This document shows, one piece after another, positions 9,685 through 19,559 of a stretch of DNA of 64,000 nt. Origin of the DNA: Streptomyces pseudogriseolus (GTDB lineage: Bacteria; Actinomycetota; Actinomycetes; Streptomycetales; Streptomycetaceae); contig MUNG01000021.1 of NCBI GenBank assembly GCA_002154585.1, positions 1 through 64,000 on the forward strand, given 5' to 3'. The first letter of the stretch is position 1; every line of letters starts with the position of its first letter. A program made the position numbers and the translations under genes. The notes below the pieces were generated by a model, which saw only the letters and a program-made list of their open reading frames with translations, ran no database searches and had not been told where the DNA came from.

Positions 9685-9716
9685 CCGGGGATACCCCATT
9701 TGTGGGGTATCCCCGG
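9685..9716 (-). terminator. Strong terminator between rplO and secY
   Basis: CCGGGGATACCCCA (9685-9698) pairs perfectly with TGGGGTATCCCCGG (9703-9716) around the tetraloop TTTG; one more A-T pair extends it. No T-tract follows on the minus strand. It is the most stable short hairpin in the superoperon and closes the spc block after rplO. Confidence 0.85.
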
Positions 9717-9753
9717 TCGGGATCGCTCTATGTCATCGAGACACCTGACGGGG

Positions 9754-10209
9754 TCAGACGAGCTCGGTGACGGTACCGCCGGCGGCGGTGATCTTCTCCT
9801 TGGCGGAGCCGGAGACGGCGTCGACCGTCACCTGCAGCGCCACGGAGATCTCGCCCTGGCCCAGGACCTTGACGAGGCTGTTCTTGCGCACGGCACCCTT
9901 GGCGACCAGGTCCTCGACCGTGACCTCTCCGCCCTCGGGGTAGAGGGAGGCGAGCTTGTCCAGGTTCACGACCTGGTACTCGGTCTTGAACGGGTTCTTG
10001 AAGCCCTTCAGCTTCGGGAGACGCATGTGGAGGGGCATCTGGCCACCCTCGAAGCGCTCCGGAACCTGGTAACGGGCCTTGGTGCCCTTCGTACCACGAC
10101 CGGCCGTCTTACCCTTCGACGCCTCACCACGACCCACACGGGTCTTGGCGGTCTTGGCGCCCGGGGCGGGACGGAGGTTGTGGATCTTGAGCGGGTTGTT
10201 CTCCGCCAT
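9754..10209 (-). CDS. rplO: 50S ribosomal protein L15
   Basis: This 151-residue protein begins [19 protein letters not shown] and carries the glycine-rich [19 protein letters not shown] segment and the [20 protein letters not shown] motif of L15. L15 organises domain II of 23S rRNA late in assembly. It lies 2 bases after the rpmD stop. Transcription beyond it meets the perfect hairpin at 9685. Confidence 0.98.
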   Translation of the reverse strand: MAENNPLKIHNLRPAPGAKTAKTRVGRGEASKGKTAGRGTKGTKARYQVPERFEGGQMPLHMRLPKLKGFKNPFKTEYQVVNLDKLASLYPEGGEVTVEDLVAKGAVRKNSLVKVLGQGEISVALQVTVDAVSGSAKEKITAAGGTVTELV

Positions 10210-10211
10210 GA

Positions 10212-10394
10212 TCAGTCGACCTCCTCGACCGTCACGAGGTGGCGGACGGTGTGCACCATGCCGCGGAACTCGGGGCGGTCCTCCTTGACGACCACGTCGT
10301 TGACCTTCTTCAGGCCGAGCGAACGCAGGGTGTCACGGTGGTTCTGCTTGCTGCCGATGTAGGACTTGACCTGCGTGATCTTGAGCTGCGCCAT
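10212..10394 (-). CDS. rpmD: 50S ribosomal protein L30
   Basis: This 60-residue product begins [20 protein letters not shown], the single ferredoxin-like L30 fold of normal bacterial length. The ATG at 10394 lies 2 bases after the rpsE stop; the frame upstream is rpsE read out of frame. L30 is the small protein between S5 and L15 in the spc operon. Confidence 0.97.
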   Translation of the reverse strand: MAQLKITQVKSYIGSKQNHRDTLRSLGLKKVNDVVVKEDRPEFRGMVHTVRHLVTVEEVD

Positions 10395-10396
10395 GA

Positions 10397-11002
10397 TCAC
10401 ACACCCGCCCCGGCACGCGCACGCAGCAGGGCCGCGGGAGCGACGTCCTCGAGCGGCAGACCGCGGCGGGCCGCGATCTCCTCGGGACGCTGCAGGCCCT
10501 TCAGGGCCTCCACGGTCGCGTGCACGATGTTGATCGCGTTGTCGGAGCCGAGCGACTTCGACAGCACGTCGTGGATACCGGCGCACTCGAGCACGGCGCG
10601 CACCGGGCCACCGGCGATCACACCGGTACCGGGCGACGCGGGCTTGAGCAGCACGACGCCGGCAGCCTTCTCACCCTGGATGGGGTGCGGGATGGTGCCC
10701 TGGATGCGGGGGACCTTGAAGAAGTGCTTCTTGGCCTCCTCAACGCCCTTGGCGATGGCGGCCGGCACCTCCTTGGCCTTGCCGTATCCGACACCCACGG
10801 TGCCGTCACCGTCGCCCACCACGACCAGCGCGGTGAAGCTGAAGCGACGACCACCCTTCACAACCTTGGCGACACGATTGATCGCGACGACGCGCTCGAC
10901 GTACGCGGTCTTCTCGGCGGCAGCAGCGCCGCCGTCACGGCCCTTCCGGTCCCGCCGCTCGCCGCCACCGGCGCCGCCACCGCGGCGCTGGGGTCCAGCC
11001 AT
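10397..11002 (-). CDS. rpsE: 30S ribosomal protein S5
   Basis: S5 helps decoding fidelity and mRNA unwinding at the entry channel. The 201-residue protein has an unusual Gly/Arg-rich N-terminal tail ([20 protein letters not shown]) before the dsRBD-like domain with [20 protein letters not shown], and then the C-terminal domain ending in an Ala/Arg-rich tail. The tail makes it longer than E. coli S5 (about 166 residues), as in other streptomycetes. Confidence 0.98.
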   Translation of the reverse strand: MAGPQRRGGGAGGGERRDRKGRDGGAAAAEKTAYVERVVAINRVAKVVKGGRRFSFTALVVVGDGDGTVGVGYGKAKEVPAAIAKGVEEAKKHFFKVPRIQGTIPHPIQGEKAAGVVLLKPASPGTGVIAGGPVRAVLECAGIHDVLSKSLGSDNAINIVHATVEALKGLQRPEEIAARRGLPLEDVAPAALLRARAGAGV

Positions 11003-11037
11003 TGGATTACCTCTCTCTTTCCGCTAGCTTCAGCGGC

Positions 11038-11421
11038 TCAGAACTTGAGCCCGGCTTCGCGGGCGGCGTCCGCCAGGGCGGCGATGCGCCCGGCGTACTG
11101 GTTGCCACCACGGTCGAACACGACGGCCTCGACACCGGCGGCCTTGGCACGCTCGGCGACCAGGGCGCCGACCTGCTTGGCCTGCGCGGACTTGTCGCCC
11201 TCGCCGCCGCGGATCGACGCGTCCAGGGTGGACGCCGACGCCAGGGTGTGACCCTTCAGGTCGTCGATCACCTGCGCCACGATGTGGCGGTTGGAACGGG
11301 TCACGACCAGGCGAGGACGCTCGGCGGTGCCGGCGACCTTCTTGCGGATCCGGATGTGACGACGCTTGATAGCAGCACGCTTGTACGCGTCGCCCTTGAG
11401 GATCTTCTGCCCGTATGCCAT
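11038..11421 (-). CDS. rplR: 50S ribosomal protein L18
   Basis: L18 binds 5S rRNA in the central protuberance. The 127-residue product has the Arg/Lys-rich N-terminus ([20 protein letters not shown]) and the C-terminal motif [20 protein letters not shown]. It lies 3 bases after rplF and 35 bases before rpsE. Confidence 0.98.
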   Translation of the reverse strand: MAYGQKILKGDAYKRAAIKRRHIRIRKKVAGTAERPRLVVTRSNRHIVAQVIDDLKGHTLASASTLDASIRGGEGDKSAQAKQVGALVAERAKAAGVEAVVFDRGGNQYAGRIAALADAAREAGLKF

Positions 11422-11424
11422 GGC

Positions 11425-11964
11425 TTACTTACCCGCCTTTCCGACCTTGCGGCGGATGACTTCGCCCTCGTACTTGACGCCCTTGGCCTTGTACGGGTCG
11501 GGCTTGCGCAGCTTGCGGATGTTGGCCGCAACCTCGCCGACCTTCTGCTTGTCGATGCCCTCGACCGAGAACCGGGTCGGGGTCTCCACCTTGAAGGTGA
11601 TGCCCTCGGGGGCCTCGACCGTGATCGGGTGGCTGTAACCGAGGGAGAACTCCAGGTTCGAACCCTTGGCGACAACGCGGTAACCGACGCCGCTGATCTC
11701 GAGCTTCTTCACGTAACCCTGGGTCACGCCGGTGATCATGTTCGCCACCAGCGTGCGGGACAGGCCGTGGAGGGCCTTGTTCTGACGCTCGTCGTTGGGG
11801 CGGGTGACGTTCAGAACGCCGTCCTCACCCTTGGCGATCTCGATCGGCGCCACGACGGTGTGGGTCAGGCTGCCCTTGGGGCCCTTGACCGAGACCGTAC
11901 GGCCGTCGATGGTGACGTCCACGCCGGCGGGAACCGCGATGGGGAGCTTGCCGATGCGCGACAT
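11425..11964 (-). CDS. rplF: 50S ribosomal protein L6
   Basis: The 179-residue product begins [20 protein letters not shown] and ends [20 protein letters not shown] plus a short tail, both L6 signatures. It has two tandem alpha/beta domains. L6 sits near the GTPase-associated centre. It is 24 bases after rpsH. Confidence 0.98.
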   Translation of the reverse strand: MSRIGKLPIAVPAGVDVTIDGRTVSVKGPKGSLTHTVVAPIEIAKGEDGVLNVTRPNDERQNKALHGLSRTLVANMITGVTQGYVKKLEISGVGYRVVAKGSNLEFSLGYSHPITVEAPEGITFKVETPTRFSVEGIDKQKVGEVAANIRKLRKPDPYKAKGVKYEGEVIRRKVGKAGK

Positions 11965-11988
11965 AGCTGTTTCCTCCGTTCCCTTCTG

Positions 11989-12387
11989 CTACCAGACGTA
12001 GGCGAGGACTTCCCCACCCACGCCCTTCTTGCCGGCCTGCTTGTCGGTGAGGAGCCCGTGCGACGTGGAGATGATGGCCACGCCCAGGCCGCCGAGCACC
12101 TTCGGCAGGTTGGTGGACTTCGCGTACACCCGGAGACCGGGCTTGGAGATCCGCTTGATGCCCGCGATGGAGCGCTCACGGTTGGGGCCGAACTTCAGCT
12201 CCAGGACGAGGTTCTTGCCGACCTCGGCGTCCTCGACCTTCCAGCCCGTGATGAAGCCCTCCTGCTGGAGGATCTCCGCGATGTGCGACTTGATCTTCGA
12301 GTGCGGCATCGACACGGTGTCGTGGTATGCCGAGTTCGCGTTCCGCAGACGCGTAAGCATGTCTGCGATCGGATCAGTCATGGTCAT
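11989..12387 (-). CDS. rpsH: 30S ribosomal protein S8
   Basis: S8 is a primary 16S rRNA binder and, in E. coli, the translational repressor of the spc operon. The 132-residue protein starts [20 protein letters not shown]; a second in-frame ATG two codons on is the alternative. It ends [20 protein letters not shown] and GGEVLAYVW. The 240-base gap upstream to rpsN is unusually long for this operon. Confidence 0.97.
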   Translation of the reverse strand: MTMTDPIADMLTRLRNANSAYHDTVSMPHSKIKSHIAEILQQEGFITGWKVEDAEVGKNLVLELKFGPNRERSIAGIKRISKPGLRVYAKSTNLPKVLGGLGVAIISTSHGLLTDKQAGKKGVGGEVLAYVW

Positions 12388-12627
12388 GAATTGGCCTTCG
12401 GCCTCTCTCGCCGGGGTTTCCTGGTGCGCCATCCCTCTCCCCGATCCGAGACGGGACGGGTGCGGCGCGGTGGACCTACGGCGTAGTAAGCAAACATTGG
12501 CGGGCAGCTGCCCGCGTGGCGTACGGGCACGGCAGGCGCCCAACCCCACAAGCCTAAGCCATGTGGAGCGGGCCCCCTGCCGTTTCCCTTGCTTACCGAG
12601 AGCCCTGGGAGTCCGGGATGACCCGGA
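12388..12627 (-). other. Long rpsN-rpsH intergenic gap with a palindrome
   Basis: This 240-base gap inside an otherwise tight operon contains a perfect 16-base palindrome, GCGGGCAGCTGCCCGC (12500-12515). No credible ORF is seen. It may hold an S8-related regulatory structure or an internal promoter. Confidence 0.4.
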
Positions 12628-12813
12628 TTACCAGGAGCTCTTGGTCACGCCCGGCAGCTCGCCGCGGTGAGCCATCTCACGAAGGCACACGCGGCACAGG
12701 CCGAACTTGCGGTACACGGAGTGCGGACGGCCGCAGCGCTGGCAGCGGGTGTAGCCACGCACACCGAACTTGGGCTTGCGAGCAGCCTTCGCGATGAGAG
12801 CCTTCTTCGCCAT
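12628..12813 (-). CDS. rpsN: 30S ribosomal protein S14, zinc-binding type
   Basis: This 61-residue protein begins [20 protein letters not shown] and has two CxxC pairs (CQRC and CRVC), making it the short, zinc-binding type-Z S14. Streptomyces typically also carry a zinc-free S14 paralogue under Zur control elsewhere. Its ATG is 5 bases after the rplE stop. The long frame upstream is rplE read out of frame. Confidence 0.97.
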   Translation of the reverse strand: MAKKALIAKAARKPKFGVRGYTRCQRCGRPHSVYRKFGLCRVCLREMAHRGELPGVTKSSW

Positions 12814-12818
12814 CTCGC

Positions 12819-13376
12819 TCACGCCTCCTTGAACGGGAAGCCGAGGTGACGGAGAAGGGCACGGCCCTCTTCGTCGTTGGTCGCCGTGGTCACCACGGTG
12901 ATGTCCATACCCCGGACGCGGTCGATCTTGTCCTGGTCGATCTCGTGGAACATGACCTGCTCCGTGAGACCGAAGGTGTAGTTGCCACGGCCGTCGAACT
13001 GCTTGGGGGACAGGCCGCGGAAGTCGCGGATGCGCGGCAGCGCGAGCGACAGGGTGCGGTCCAGGAACTCCCACATGCGGTCGCCACGGAGCGTGACGTG
13101 GGCACCGATCGGCTGGCCCTCACGCAGCTTGAACTGCGCGATGGACTTGCGGGCCTTGGTGACGGCCGGCTTCTGACCGGTGATCGTGGTGAGGTCGCGG
13201 ATGGCGCCCTCGATCAGCTTGGAGTCGCGGGCGGCGTCGCCCACACCCATGTTGACCACGATCTTGACGAGGCCGGGAACCTGCATGACGTTCTCGTAGG
13301 AGAACTGCTCGCGCAGCTTGCCCGCGATCTCCTCGCGGTACTTCGTCTTCAGACGCGGAGTGGTGGTGGTGGTCAT
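12819..13376 (-). CDS. rplE: 50S ribosomal protein L5
   Basis: L5 binds 5S rRNA and contacts P-site tRNA. The 185-residue protein starts with a Thr run ([20 protein letters not shown]) and carries the [20 protein letters not shown] and [20 protein letters not shown] motifs. Its start overlaps the rplX stop by one base (TGATG). Confidence 0.98.
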   Translation of the reverse strand: MTTTTTPRLKTKYREEIAGKLREQFSYENVMQVPGLVKIVVNMGVGDAARDSKLIEGAIRDLTTITGQKPAVTKARKSIAQFKLREGQPIGAHVTLRGDRMWEFLDRTLSLALPRIRDFRGLSPKQFDGRGNYTFGLTEQVMFHEIDQDKIDRVRGMDITVVTTATNDEEGRALLRHLGFPFKEA

Positions 13377-13699
13377 CAGATGTCCTCACCCGTCCGCTTG
13401 GCAACGCGGATCTTGTTGCCTTCGTCGTCGAAGCGGTAACCGACGCGCGTGACGACCTTGTTGCCGTCCTTCTCCACGACCAGCTGGACGTTGGAGACGT
13501 GGATCGGGGCCTCGGTGGTGACGATGCCGCCGGCCTGGGAACCGCGAGCCGTCGGACCGGCCTTGGTGTGCTTCTTGACCCGGTTGACACCCTCGACCAG
13601 GACGCGCTGCTCGCGCGGGAAAGCGGCAATGACCTTGCCCTGCTTGCCCTTGTCCTTGCCGGTGATGACCTGGACCAGGTCGCCCTTCTTGATCTTCAT
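13376..13699 (-). CDS. rplX: 50S ribosomal protein L24
   Basis: L24 starts large-subunit assembly. The 107-residue form begins [20 protein letters not shown], a KOW motif. A GTG at 13705 overlaps the rplN stop by 4 bases (GTGA) and would add two residues. GGAGG lies 10 bases before the ATG and 4 before the GTG, so the start is not settled; I prefer the ATG because it matches the family length. Confidence 0.95.
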   Translation of the reverse strand: MKIKKGDLVQVITGKDKGKQGKVIAAFPREQRVLVEGVNRVKKHTKAGPTARGSQAGGIVTTEAPIHVSNVQLVVEKDGNKVVTRVGYRFDDEGNKIRVAKRTGEDI

Positions 13700-13701
13700 G
13701 C

Positions 13702-14070
13702 TCACAGCACCTCCGGCGCGAGGGAGATGATCTTCATGAACTTCTTCTCGCGCAGCTCACGGCCCACCGGGCCGAAGATACGGGTGCCACGAGGGTCGCC
13801 GTCGTTCTTCAGAATGACGGCGGCGTTCTCGTCGAAGCGGATGTACGAGCCGTCCGGACGGCGGCGCTCCTTGACGGTGCGAACGATGACCGCCTTGACG
13901 ACGTCACCCTTCTTCACGTTGCCACCGGGGATCGCGTCCTTGACGGTGGCGACGATGACGTCACCGATACCCGCGTAGCGGCGACCGGAGCCACCGAGCA
14001 CACGGATGCAGAGGATCTCCTTCGCACCCGTGTTGTCGGCGACACGCAGTCGCGACTCCTGCTGGATCAC
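13702..14070 (-). CDS. rplN: 50S ribosomal protein L14
   Basis: The 122-residue product begins [20 protein letters not shown] and ends [10 protein letters not shown], full length for L14, a conserved beta-barrel protein at the subunit interface. It is the first gene after the paired hairpins that separate the S10 and spc blocks. Confidence 0.98.
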   Translation of the reverse strand: MIQQESRLRVADNTGAKEILCIRVLGGSGRRYAGIGDVIVATVKDAIPGGNVKKGDVVKAVIVRTVKERRRPDGSYIRFDENAAVILKNDGDPRGTRIFGPVGRELREKKFMKIISLAPEVL

Positions 14071-14098
14071 GTCTATCTCCTGAATGTCTGCCGGTTCC

Positions 14099-14127
14099 CC
14101 GGGAGCCGCTCAGCGAGCGGCTCCCGG
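14099..14127 (-). terminator. Hairpin between rpsQ and rplN, first
   Basis: CCGGGAGCCGCT (14099-14110) pairs perfectly with AGCGGCTCCCGG (14116-14127) around a 5-base loop. Together with the next hairpin it marks the S10/spc operon border. Confidence 0.65.
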
Positions 14128-14143
14128 AGCCTGGCGGAACTGT

Positions 14144-14163
14144 CCTGCGGGTTTGCCCGCAGG
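14144..14163 (-). terminator. Hairpin between rpsQ and rplN, second
   Basis: CCTGCGGG (14144-14151) pairs with CCCGCAGG (14156-14163) around TTTG. It starts 3 bases after the rpsQ stop. Confidence 0.6.
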
Positions 14164-14165
14164 AA

Positions 14166-14453
14166 TTACTTGGCCTTCTCGAGGATCTCGACGACGCGCC
14201 AGTGCTTCGTGGCGGACAGCGGCCGGGTCTCCATCAGGAGGACGCGGTCGCCGACGCCGGCGGCGTTCTGCTCGTCGTGGGCCTTGAGCTTGCTCGTGCT
14301 GCGGATGACCTTGCCGTACAGCGCGTGCTTCTTGCGGTCCTCGACGGCGACGACGACGGTCTTGTCCATCTTGTCGCTGACGACGATGCCCTCGCGGGTC
14401 TTGCGGAAGCCCCGAGCCTCAGTGTTCGTCTCAGTCACGTTGTTCTCGCTCAT
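14166..14453 (-). CDS. rpsQ: 30S ribosomal protein S17
   Basis: This 95-residue OB-fold protein has the motifs [20 protein letters not shown] and [21 protein letters not shown]17 is a primary 16S rRNA binder. Its start overlaps the rpmC stop by one base. It is the last gene of the S10 block. Confidence 0.98.
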   Translation of the reverse strand: MSENNVTETNTEARGFRKTREGIVVSDKMDKTVVVAVEDRKKHALYGKVIRSTSKLKAHDEQNAAGVGDRVLLMETRPLSATKHWRVVEILEKAK

Positions 14454-14677
14454 CAGGCGCTCTCCACCGTCTCGATGCCCAGCTCGCGCTCACGCATCAG
14501 GGTGTAGATCCGCGCGATGTCCTTGCGGACGGCCTTGAGCCGACCGTGGTTCTCGAGCTGACCCGTGGCCGCCTGGAAGCGGAGGTTGAACAGCTCTTCC
14601 TTGGCCTCGCGGAGCTTCGCCAGAAGCTCCTCGTTGCCCAGCTCGCGCAGCTCTGACGCCTTGGTACCGGCCGACAT
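14453..14677 (-). CDS. rpmC: 50S ribosomal protein L29
   Basis: The 74-residue, two-helix protein begins [20 protein letters not shown] and includes [20 protein letters not shown]. The ATG at 14677 overlaps the rplP stop; a GTG one codon upstream is an alternative. L29 lies near the exit tunnel and helps dock chaperones and targeting factors. Confidence 0.97.
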   Translation of the reverse strand: MSAGTKASELRELGNEELLAKLREAKEELFNLRFQAATGQLENHGRLKAVRKDIARIYTLMRERELGIETVESA

Positions 14678-15096
14678 CACGCTTCACCTGCCTCGCGCTT
14701 GACGATCTTGCACTTCATCGGCAGCTTGTGAGCCGCACGGGTCAGGGCCTCGCGCGCGATCTTCTCGTTGGGGTACGACAGCTCGAACATGACGCGTCCG
14801 GGCTTGACGTTGGCCACCCACCACTCCGGGGAGCCCTTACCGGAACCCATGCGGGTCTCGGCCGGCTTCTTGGTGAGGGGGCGGTCCGGGTAGATGTTGA
14901 TCCAGACCTTGCCGCCACGCTTGATGTGGCGGGTCATGGCGATACGAGCCGCTTCGATCTGGCGGTTCGTCACGTACGCCGGGGTGAGCGCCTGGATGCC
15001 GTACTCGCCGAACGCAACCTGCGTGCCACCCTTCGACATGCCGTTGCGCTTCGGGTGGTGCTGCTTGCGGTGCTTGACCCTACGGGGGATCAGCAT
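14677..15096 (-). CDS. rplP: 50S ribosomal protein L16
   Basis: L16 helps place aminoacyl-tRNA in the A site. The 139-residue protein begins [20 protein letters not shown] and contains [20 protein letters not shown]. It is 5 bases after rpsC and overlaps rpmC. Confidence 0.98.
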   Translation of the reverse strand: MLIPRRVKHRKQHHPKRNGMSKGGTQVAFGEYGIQALTPAYVTNRQIEAARIAMTRHIKRGGKVWINIYPDRPLTKKPAETRMGSGKGSPEWWVANVKPGRVMFELSYPNEKIAREALTRAAHKLPMKCKIVKREAGEA

Positions 15097-15101
15097 TTCG
15101 G

Positions 15102-15929
15102 TCAGGCCTCCGTTCCGGTGCTCTCAGCCGGAGCGGCCGCCGGAGCCTCGGCCTTGGGGGCCTCGGCAGCGGGAGCCTGCTGCGGCTTGCGACCGCGACC
15201 GCCACGCTCGCCACCGCGGCCACCACGGGCCGGGCGGTCGGCGCCGCCACGGGCCGGGCGGTTGCCGGCGCGGGCAGCGGCGTTCTCGGCGCGGACCTCG
15301 GCGATGTTCTTGACGTCGCCCTTGTAGATCCAGACCTTCACGCCGATGCGGCCGAAGGTCGTCTTGGCCTCGAAGAAGCCGTAGTCCACGTTCGCGCGGA
15401 GCGTGTGCAGGGGCACGCGGCCCTCGCGGTAGAACTCCGAGCGGGACATCTCGGCGCCGCCGAGGCGGCCACCGCACTGGATCTTGATGCCCTTGGCGCC
15501 CGCCTTCATGGCCGACTGCATGCTCTTGCGCATGGCGCGGCGGAAGGAGACGCGGGAGGAGAGCTGCTCGGCGACGGCCTGGGCGACCAGCTGAGCGTCG
15601 GTCTCGGGGTTCTTGACCTCGAGGATGTTCAGCTGGACCTGCTTGCCGGTGAGCTTCTCGAGGTCGCCGCGGATGCGGTCGGCCTCGGCGCCGCGGCGGC
15701 CGATCACGATGCCCGGACGCGCGGTGTGGATGTCCACACGCACACGGTCACGGGTGCGCTCGATCTCGACCTTGGAGATGCCGGCGCGCTCCATGCCGGA
15801 CGTCATCATCCGACGGATGGCGACGTCTTCCTTGACGTAGTCCTTGTACAGCTTGTCGGCGTACCAACGCGACTTGAAGTCGGTCGTGACACCGAGCCGG
15901 AACCCATGCGGGTTAACCTTCTGGCCCAT
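15102..15929 (-). CDS. rpsC: 30S ribosomal protein S3
   Basis: S3 lines the mRNA entry channel. The 275-residue protein has the N-terminal [13 protein letters not shown], the KH domain ([19 protein letters not shown]) and the C-terminal domain with [20 protein letters not shown]. After about residue 212 it carries a long Arg/Gly then Ala/Glu/Pro tail, absent in E. coli S3 (233 residues) but usual in streptomycetes. Its ATG overlaps the rplV stop (TAATG). Confidence 0.98.
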   Translation of the reverse strand: MGQKVNPHGFRLGVTTDFKSRWYADKLYKDYVKEDVAIRRMMTSGMERAGISKVEIERTRDRVRVDIHTARPGIVIGRRGAEADRIRGDLEKLTGKQVQLNILEVKNPETDAQLVAQAVAEQLSSRVSFRRAMRKSMQSAMKAGAKGIKIQCGGRLGGAEMSRSEFYREGRVPLHTLRANVDYGFFEAKTTFGRIGVKVWIYKGDVKNIAEVRAENAAARAGNRPARGGADRPARGGRGGERGGRGRKPQQAPAAEAPKAEAPAAAPAESTGTEA

Positions 15930-16276
15930 TACCGGGTTCCTTCCTTGCTGCTGACGACCACGGTGATGTGGCTGGTCCGCTTGCGGATCCGGTAGGCGCG
16001 GCCCTGGGCCCGCGGACGGAACCGCTTCAGGGTCGGGCCCTCGTCGACGTAGGCCTCGGAGATGAAGAGGCTGTCGACGTCGGTGTGGTCGTAGTTGTGC
16101 GCGGCGTTGGCAATGGCGCTGTCCAGCACCTTGCCCACCGGAACCGAGGCTGCCTGCGGAGCGAATCGCAGGACGGCCTGGGCCTCCGTGGCGTCCATGC
16201 CACGGATGAGGTCCACCACGCGGCGGGCCTTCATGGGCGTGACGCGGATGTACCGCGCCTGGGCCCTGGCTTCCAT
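15929..16276 (-). CDS. rplV: 50S ribosomal protein L22
   Basis: The 115-residue product begins [20 protein letters not shown] and includes the tunnel-lining loop region before [21 protein letters not shown]22's extended hairpin narrows the exit tunnel and is a site of macrolide resistance mutations in other bacteria. It lies 43 bases after rpsS. Confidence 0.98.
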   Translation of the reverse strand: MEARAQARYIRVTPMKARRVVDLIRGMDATEAQAVLRFAPQAASVPVGKVLDSAIANAAHNYDHTDVDSLFISEAYVDEGPTLKRFRPRAQGRAYRIRKRTSHITVVVSSKEGTR

Positions 16277-16319
16277 GGTTGTCCTTCCAGTTACTTACGT
16301 GTCTGTTGCGATCCGCGCC

Positions 16320-16601
16320 CTAGCGGCGCTTCGACTTCCGGTCTTCCTTGACGTGACCCCGGAAGGTCCGCGTCGGCGAGAACTCGCCGAGCTTGTGACC
16401 GACCATCGACTCGGTGACGAACACCGGGATGTGGGTCTTGCCGTTGTGCACCGCGATCGTGTGGCCGAGCATCGCCGGGACGATCATGGAGCGGCGGGAC
16501 CAGGTCTTGATGACGTTCTTGGTACCGGCTTCGTTCTGGGCGTCCACCTTCTTCATCAGGTGGTCGTCGACGAAGGGTCCCTTCTTCAAGCTACGAGGCA
16601 T
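16320..16601 (-). CDS. rpsS: 30S ribosomal protein S19
   Basis: The 93-residue protein begins [20 protein letters not shown] and carries [21 protein letters not shown]19 sits in the head of the 30S subunit. It is 12 bases after rplB. Confidence 0.98.
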   Translation of the reverse strand: MPRSLKKGPFVDDHLMKKVDAQNEAGTKNVIKTWSRRSMIVPAMLGHTIAVHNGKTHIPVFVTESMVGHKLGEFSPTRTFRGHVKEDRKSKRR

Positions 16602-16613
16602 CTCAACCCGTCC

Positions 16614-17450
16614 TTAGCGCTTCTTGTTCGTCTTGCGGCGGCGGACGATGTACTTGTTCGACGCCTTCTTGGGCGAACGAGTACGGCCTTCCTTCTTGCC
16701 CCACGGGGACACGGGGTGGCGACCGCCGGAGGTGCGGCCCTCACCACCACCGTGCGGGTGGTCGACCGGGTTCATGACGACACCACGGACGGTCGGGCGG
16801 ACGCCCAGCCACCGCTTACGGCCGGCCTTGCCCCAGTTGATGTTCGACTGCTCGGCGTTGCCGACCTCGCCGACGGTGGCGCGGCAGCGGACGTCGACCA
16901 GGCGGATCTCACCGGACGGCATGCGCAGGTGGGCCATCTGGCCCTCCTTCGCGAGCAGCTGCACCGAGGCGCCGGCGGAGCGGGCGAACTTGGCGCCGCC
17001 GCCGGGACGCAGCTCGATGGCGTGCAGCGTCGTACCGACCGGGATGTTGCGCAGGGCGAGGTTGTTGCCCGGCTTGATGTCGGCCCCGGGGCCGTTCTCC
17101 ACGCGGTCGCCCTGGCTGAGGCCACGCGGCGCGAGGATGTAGCGCTTCTCGCCGTCCGCGTAGTGCAGGAGCGCGATGCGCGCGGTGCGGTTGGGGTCGT
17201 ACTCGATGTGCGCGACCTTCGCCGGCACGCCGTCCTTGTCGTGACGACGGAAGTCGATCACTCGGTAGGCGCGCTTGTGGCCACCGCCCTGGTGGCGGAC
17301 GGTCACACGACCGGAATTGTTACGGCCGCCCTTGCTGTGCAGGGGACGGACCAGCGACTTCTCCGGCGTGGACCGCGTGACCTCGACGAAGTCGGCGACG
17401 CTGGAGCCACGACGGCCCGGAGTCGTCGGCTTGTACTTGCGGATACCCAT
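16614..17450 (-). CDS. rplB: 50S ribosomal protein L2
   Basis: L2 supports subunit association and the peptidyl-transferase centre. The 278-residue protein begins [20 protein letters not shown] and has the C-terminal [20 protein letters not shown] motif with the conserved His region, plus a Lys/Arg-rich tail. It lies 50 bases after rplW. Confidence 0.98.
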   Translation of the reverse strand: MGIRKYKPTTPGRRGSSVADFVEVTRSTPEKSLVRPLHSKGGRNNSGRVTVRHQGGGHKRAYRVIDFRRHDKDGVPAKVAHIEYDPNRTARIALLHYADGEKRYILAPRGLSQGDRVENGPGADIKPGNNLALRNIPVGTTLHAIELRPGGGAKFARSAGASVQLLAKEGQMAHLRMPSGEIRLVDVRCRATVGEVGNAEQSNINWGKAGRKRWLGVRPTVRGVVMNPVDHPHGGGEGRTSGGRHPVSPWGKKEGRTRSPKKASNKYIVRRRKTNKKR

Positions 17451-17500
17451 TGTCTCTCAGTCCTCGGAAGCTATTCCGAAATCTGGACGATCCCGCCCGC

Positions 17501-17920
17501 TTACGCGGTCGGACCGCCGAAGATGTCGATACGGTCGCCCTCGGCGAGGGTCACGATCGCGCGCTTGGTGGCGGCACGCTGGCCGAACCCGGTGCGGGTC
17601 CGCTTGCGCTTGCCGACGCGGTTGATCGTGTTGACCCCGGTGACCTTGACCTCGAAGACCGCCTGGACGGCCTCCTTGATCTGGGTCTTGTTGGCACGCG
17701 GGTCGACGAGGAACGTGTACTTGTTCTCGTCGATGAGCGCGTAGCTCTTCTCGGACACGACCGGCTTCAGCAGGACGTCACGGGGGTCCGTGTACGCCTT
17801 GCTCGCCGGGGTGACGACGGTGTTCTTGCCTTCGGCCTCGTGGCGACGCGCCTTGGCGACGCGCGCAGCCTTGGCCGCCTTGGCGGCCTTCGAGGCGATC
17901 GAGGGGTGACGGGCAGCCAT
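17501..17920 (-). CDS. rplW: 50S ribosomal protein L23
   Basis: L23 is the docking site for trigger factor and SRP at the exit tunnel. The 139-residue protein has an Ala/Lys-rich N-terminal extension of about 45 residues ([20 protein letters not shown]) before the family core [20 protein letters not shown]. The ATG at 17920 overlaps the rplD stop by one base, which supports this start. Confidence 0.97.
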   Translation of the reverse strand: MAARHPSIASKAAKAAKAARVAKARRHEAEGKNTVVTPASKAYTDPRDVLLKPVVSEKSYALIDENKYTFLVDPRANKTQIKEAVQAVFEVKVTGVNTINRVGKRKRTRTGFGQRAATKRAIVTLAEGDRIDIFGGPTA

Positions 17921-18579
17921 CAGACCTCGCTCCCTTCGTTGTCGTTGGCCTTGTTCGGGCCGGCGACGAAGGACTCGAAAGCGGCCTTGGTGAAGACCAC
18001 GTCGTCCGAGACGAGAACGTCGTACGTGTTCAGCTGGCCCGGCTCCAGGATGTGGACCTGGGGCAGGTTGCGGGCGGACAGCCACGCGGCCTCGTCGGCG
18101 CGGTCGACGACCAGGAGCAGGTTCTTGCGCTCCGAGATCTTGCCGAACAGCGTCTTGGCGGCCTTGGTGGACGGGGTCTCGCCCTCGACCACGCCGGTGA
18201 CGACGTGGATGCGGTTGTGGCGCGCCCGGTCGGTGAGGGCGTGACGCAGGGCGGCAGCCTTCATCTTCTTGGGCGTGCGCTGCGAGTAGTCGCGCGGCAC
18301 GGGACCGTGCACGACGCCACCACCGGCGAACTGCGGGGCGCGGGTCGAGCCCTGACGGGCGCGGCCGGTGCCCTTCTGGCGGTACGGCTTCTTGCCGCCA
18401 CCGCGGACCTCGCCACGGGTCTTCGTCTTGTGCGTGCCCTGGCGGGCAGCGGCCAGCTGCGCGACGACGACCTGGTGGATCAGCGGAACGCTGACCTTCT
18501 CGACGTCGAAGATCTCCGCGGGGAGCTCGACGGAACCGGCCTTGTCGCCCGCCGGCGAAAGGATGTCAACAGTGCTCAT
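17920..18579 (-). CDS. rplD: 50S ribosomal protein L4
   Basis: The 219-residue protein contains the L4 signature [20 protein letters not shown] and the C-terminal [20 protein letters not shown]. In E. coli L4 represses the S10 operon by binding its leader; a comparable leader loop is not proven here although the leader upstream of rpsJ is long. It lies 8 bases after rplC. Confidence 0.98.
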   Translation of the reverse strand: MSTVDILSPAGDKAGSVELPAEIFDVEKVSVPLIHQVVVAQLAAARQGTHKTKTRGEVRGGGKKPYRQKGTGRARQGSTRAPQFAGGGVVHGPVPRDYSQRTPKKMKAAALRHALTDRARHNRIHVVTGVVEGETPSTKAAKTLFGKISERKNLLLVVDRADEAAWLSARNLPQVHILEPGQLNTYDVLVSDDVVFTKAAFESFVAGPNKANDNEGSEV

Positions 18580-18587
18580 CGGTTACC

Positions 18588-19232
18588 TCAGGCCCCCTTG
18601 GCCGCGGTGCGGACCAGGACGAGGCCGCCGTTCGGACCGGGAACCGCGCCCTTGATGAGCAGCAGACCCTTCTCCGCGTCAACGGCGTGGACGGTCAGGT
18701 TCTGGGTGGTGACCCGCTCGTTGCCCATACGACCCGCCATGCGGAGGCCCTTGAACACACGGCCCGGGGTGGCGCAGCCACCGATGGAACCGGGCGAGCG
18801 GTGCTTGCGCTGGGTGCCGTGTCCGGCGCCGAGGCCCTTGAAGTTGTGACGCTTCATGACACCGGCGAAGCCCTTGCCCTTGCTCTTGCCGGTCACGTCG
18901 ACCTTCACGCCGGCCTCGAACACCTCGGCGGTGATCTCCTGGCCCAGCGTGTACTCGGAGGCGTCCGACGTGCGGATCTCGACGAGGTGACGACGGGGGG
19001 TGACGTCGGCCTTGGCGAAGTGACCCTTGAGGGGCTTGTTCACCTTGCGCGGGTCGATCTCGCCGAAGGCGATCTGGACGGACTCGTAGCCGTCGACGTC
19101 GTTCGTGCGGACCTGGGTGACGACGTTGGGGCCGGCCTTGACGACGGTGACCGGGACGACGCGGTTGTTCGCGTCCCACACCTGCGTCATGCCGAGCTTC
19201 TCGCCCAGGATGCCCTTGATCTGCTTAGCCAT
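18588..19232 (-). CDS. rplC: 50S ribosomal protein L3
   Basis: L3 starts large-subunit assembly and reaches the peptidyl-transferase centre. The 214-residue protein begins [20 protein letters not shown] and has the tip loop [20 protein letters not shown] and [17 protein letters not shown]. It follows rpsJ by 18 bases. Confidence 0.98.
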   Translation of the reverse strand: MAKQIKGILGEKLGMTQVWDANNRVVPVTVVKAGPNVVTQVRTNDVDGYESVQIAFGEIDPRKVNKPLKGHFAKADVTPRRHLVEIRTSDASEYTLGQEITAEVFEAGVKVDVTGKSKGKGFAGVMKRHNFKGLGAGHGTQRKHRSPGSIGGCATPGRVFKGLRMAGRMGNERVTTQNLTVHAVDAEKGLLLIKGAVPGPNGGLVLVRTAAKGA

Positions 19233-19250
19233 CTCTTCAGATCACCGGCC

Positions 19251-19559
19251 TCAGAGCTTGATCTCGATGTCGACACCGGCCGGGAGGTCGAGTCGCATCA
19301 GAGAGTCAACGGTCTTGGGGGTCGGGTCGAGGATGTCGATCAGGCGCTTGTGCGTGCGCATCTCGAAGTGCTCGCGCGAGTCCTTGTACTTGTGCGGCGA
19401 CTTGATGACGCAGTACACGTTCTTCTCAGTGGGCAGCGGCACCGGGCCCGCGACCGACGCACCAGTGCGGGTCACCGTCTCGACGATCTTCTTCGCCGAG
19501 GAGTCGATGACCTCGTGGTCGTAGGCCTTGAGCCGGATGCGGATCTTCTGTCCCGCCAT
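19251..19559 (-). CDS. rpsJ: 30S ribosomal protein S10
   Basis: The 102-residue product begins [20 protein letters not shown] and includes [21 protein letters not shown]10 is in the 30S head and, in E. coli, also bridges NusB and NusG in antitermination. The ATG at 19559 gives the exact family length; the frame continues upstream to 19763 without family sequence. First gene of the superoperon. No tuf gene precedes it here, so the str operon is not adjacent, as in S. coelicolor. Confidence 0.98.
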   Translation of the reverse strand: MAGQKIRIRLKAYDHEVIDSSAKKIVETVTRTGASVAGPVPLPTEKNVYCVIKSPHKYKDSREHFEMRTHKRLIDILDPTPKTVDSLMRLDLPAGVDIEIKL

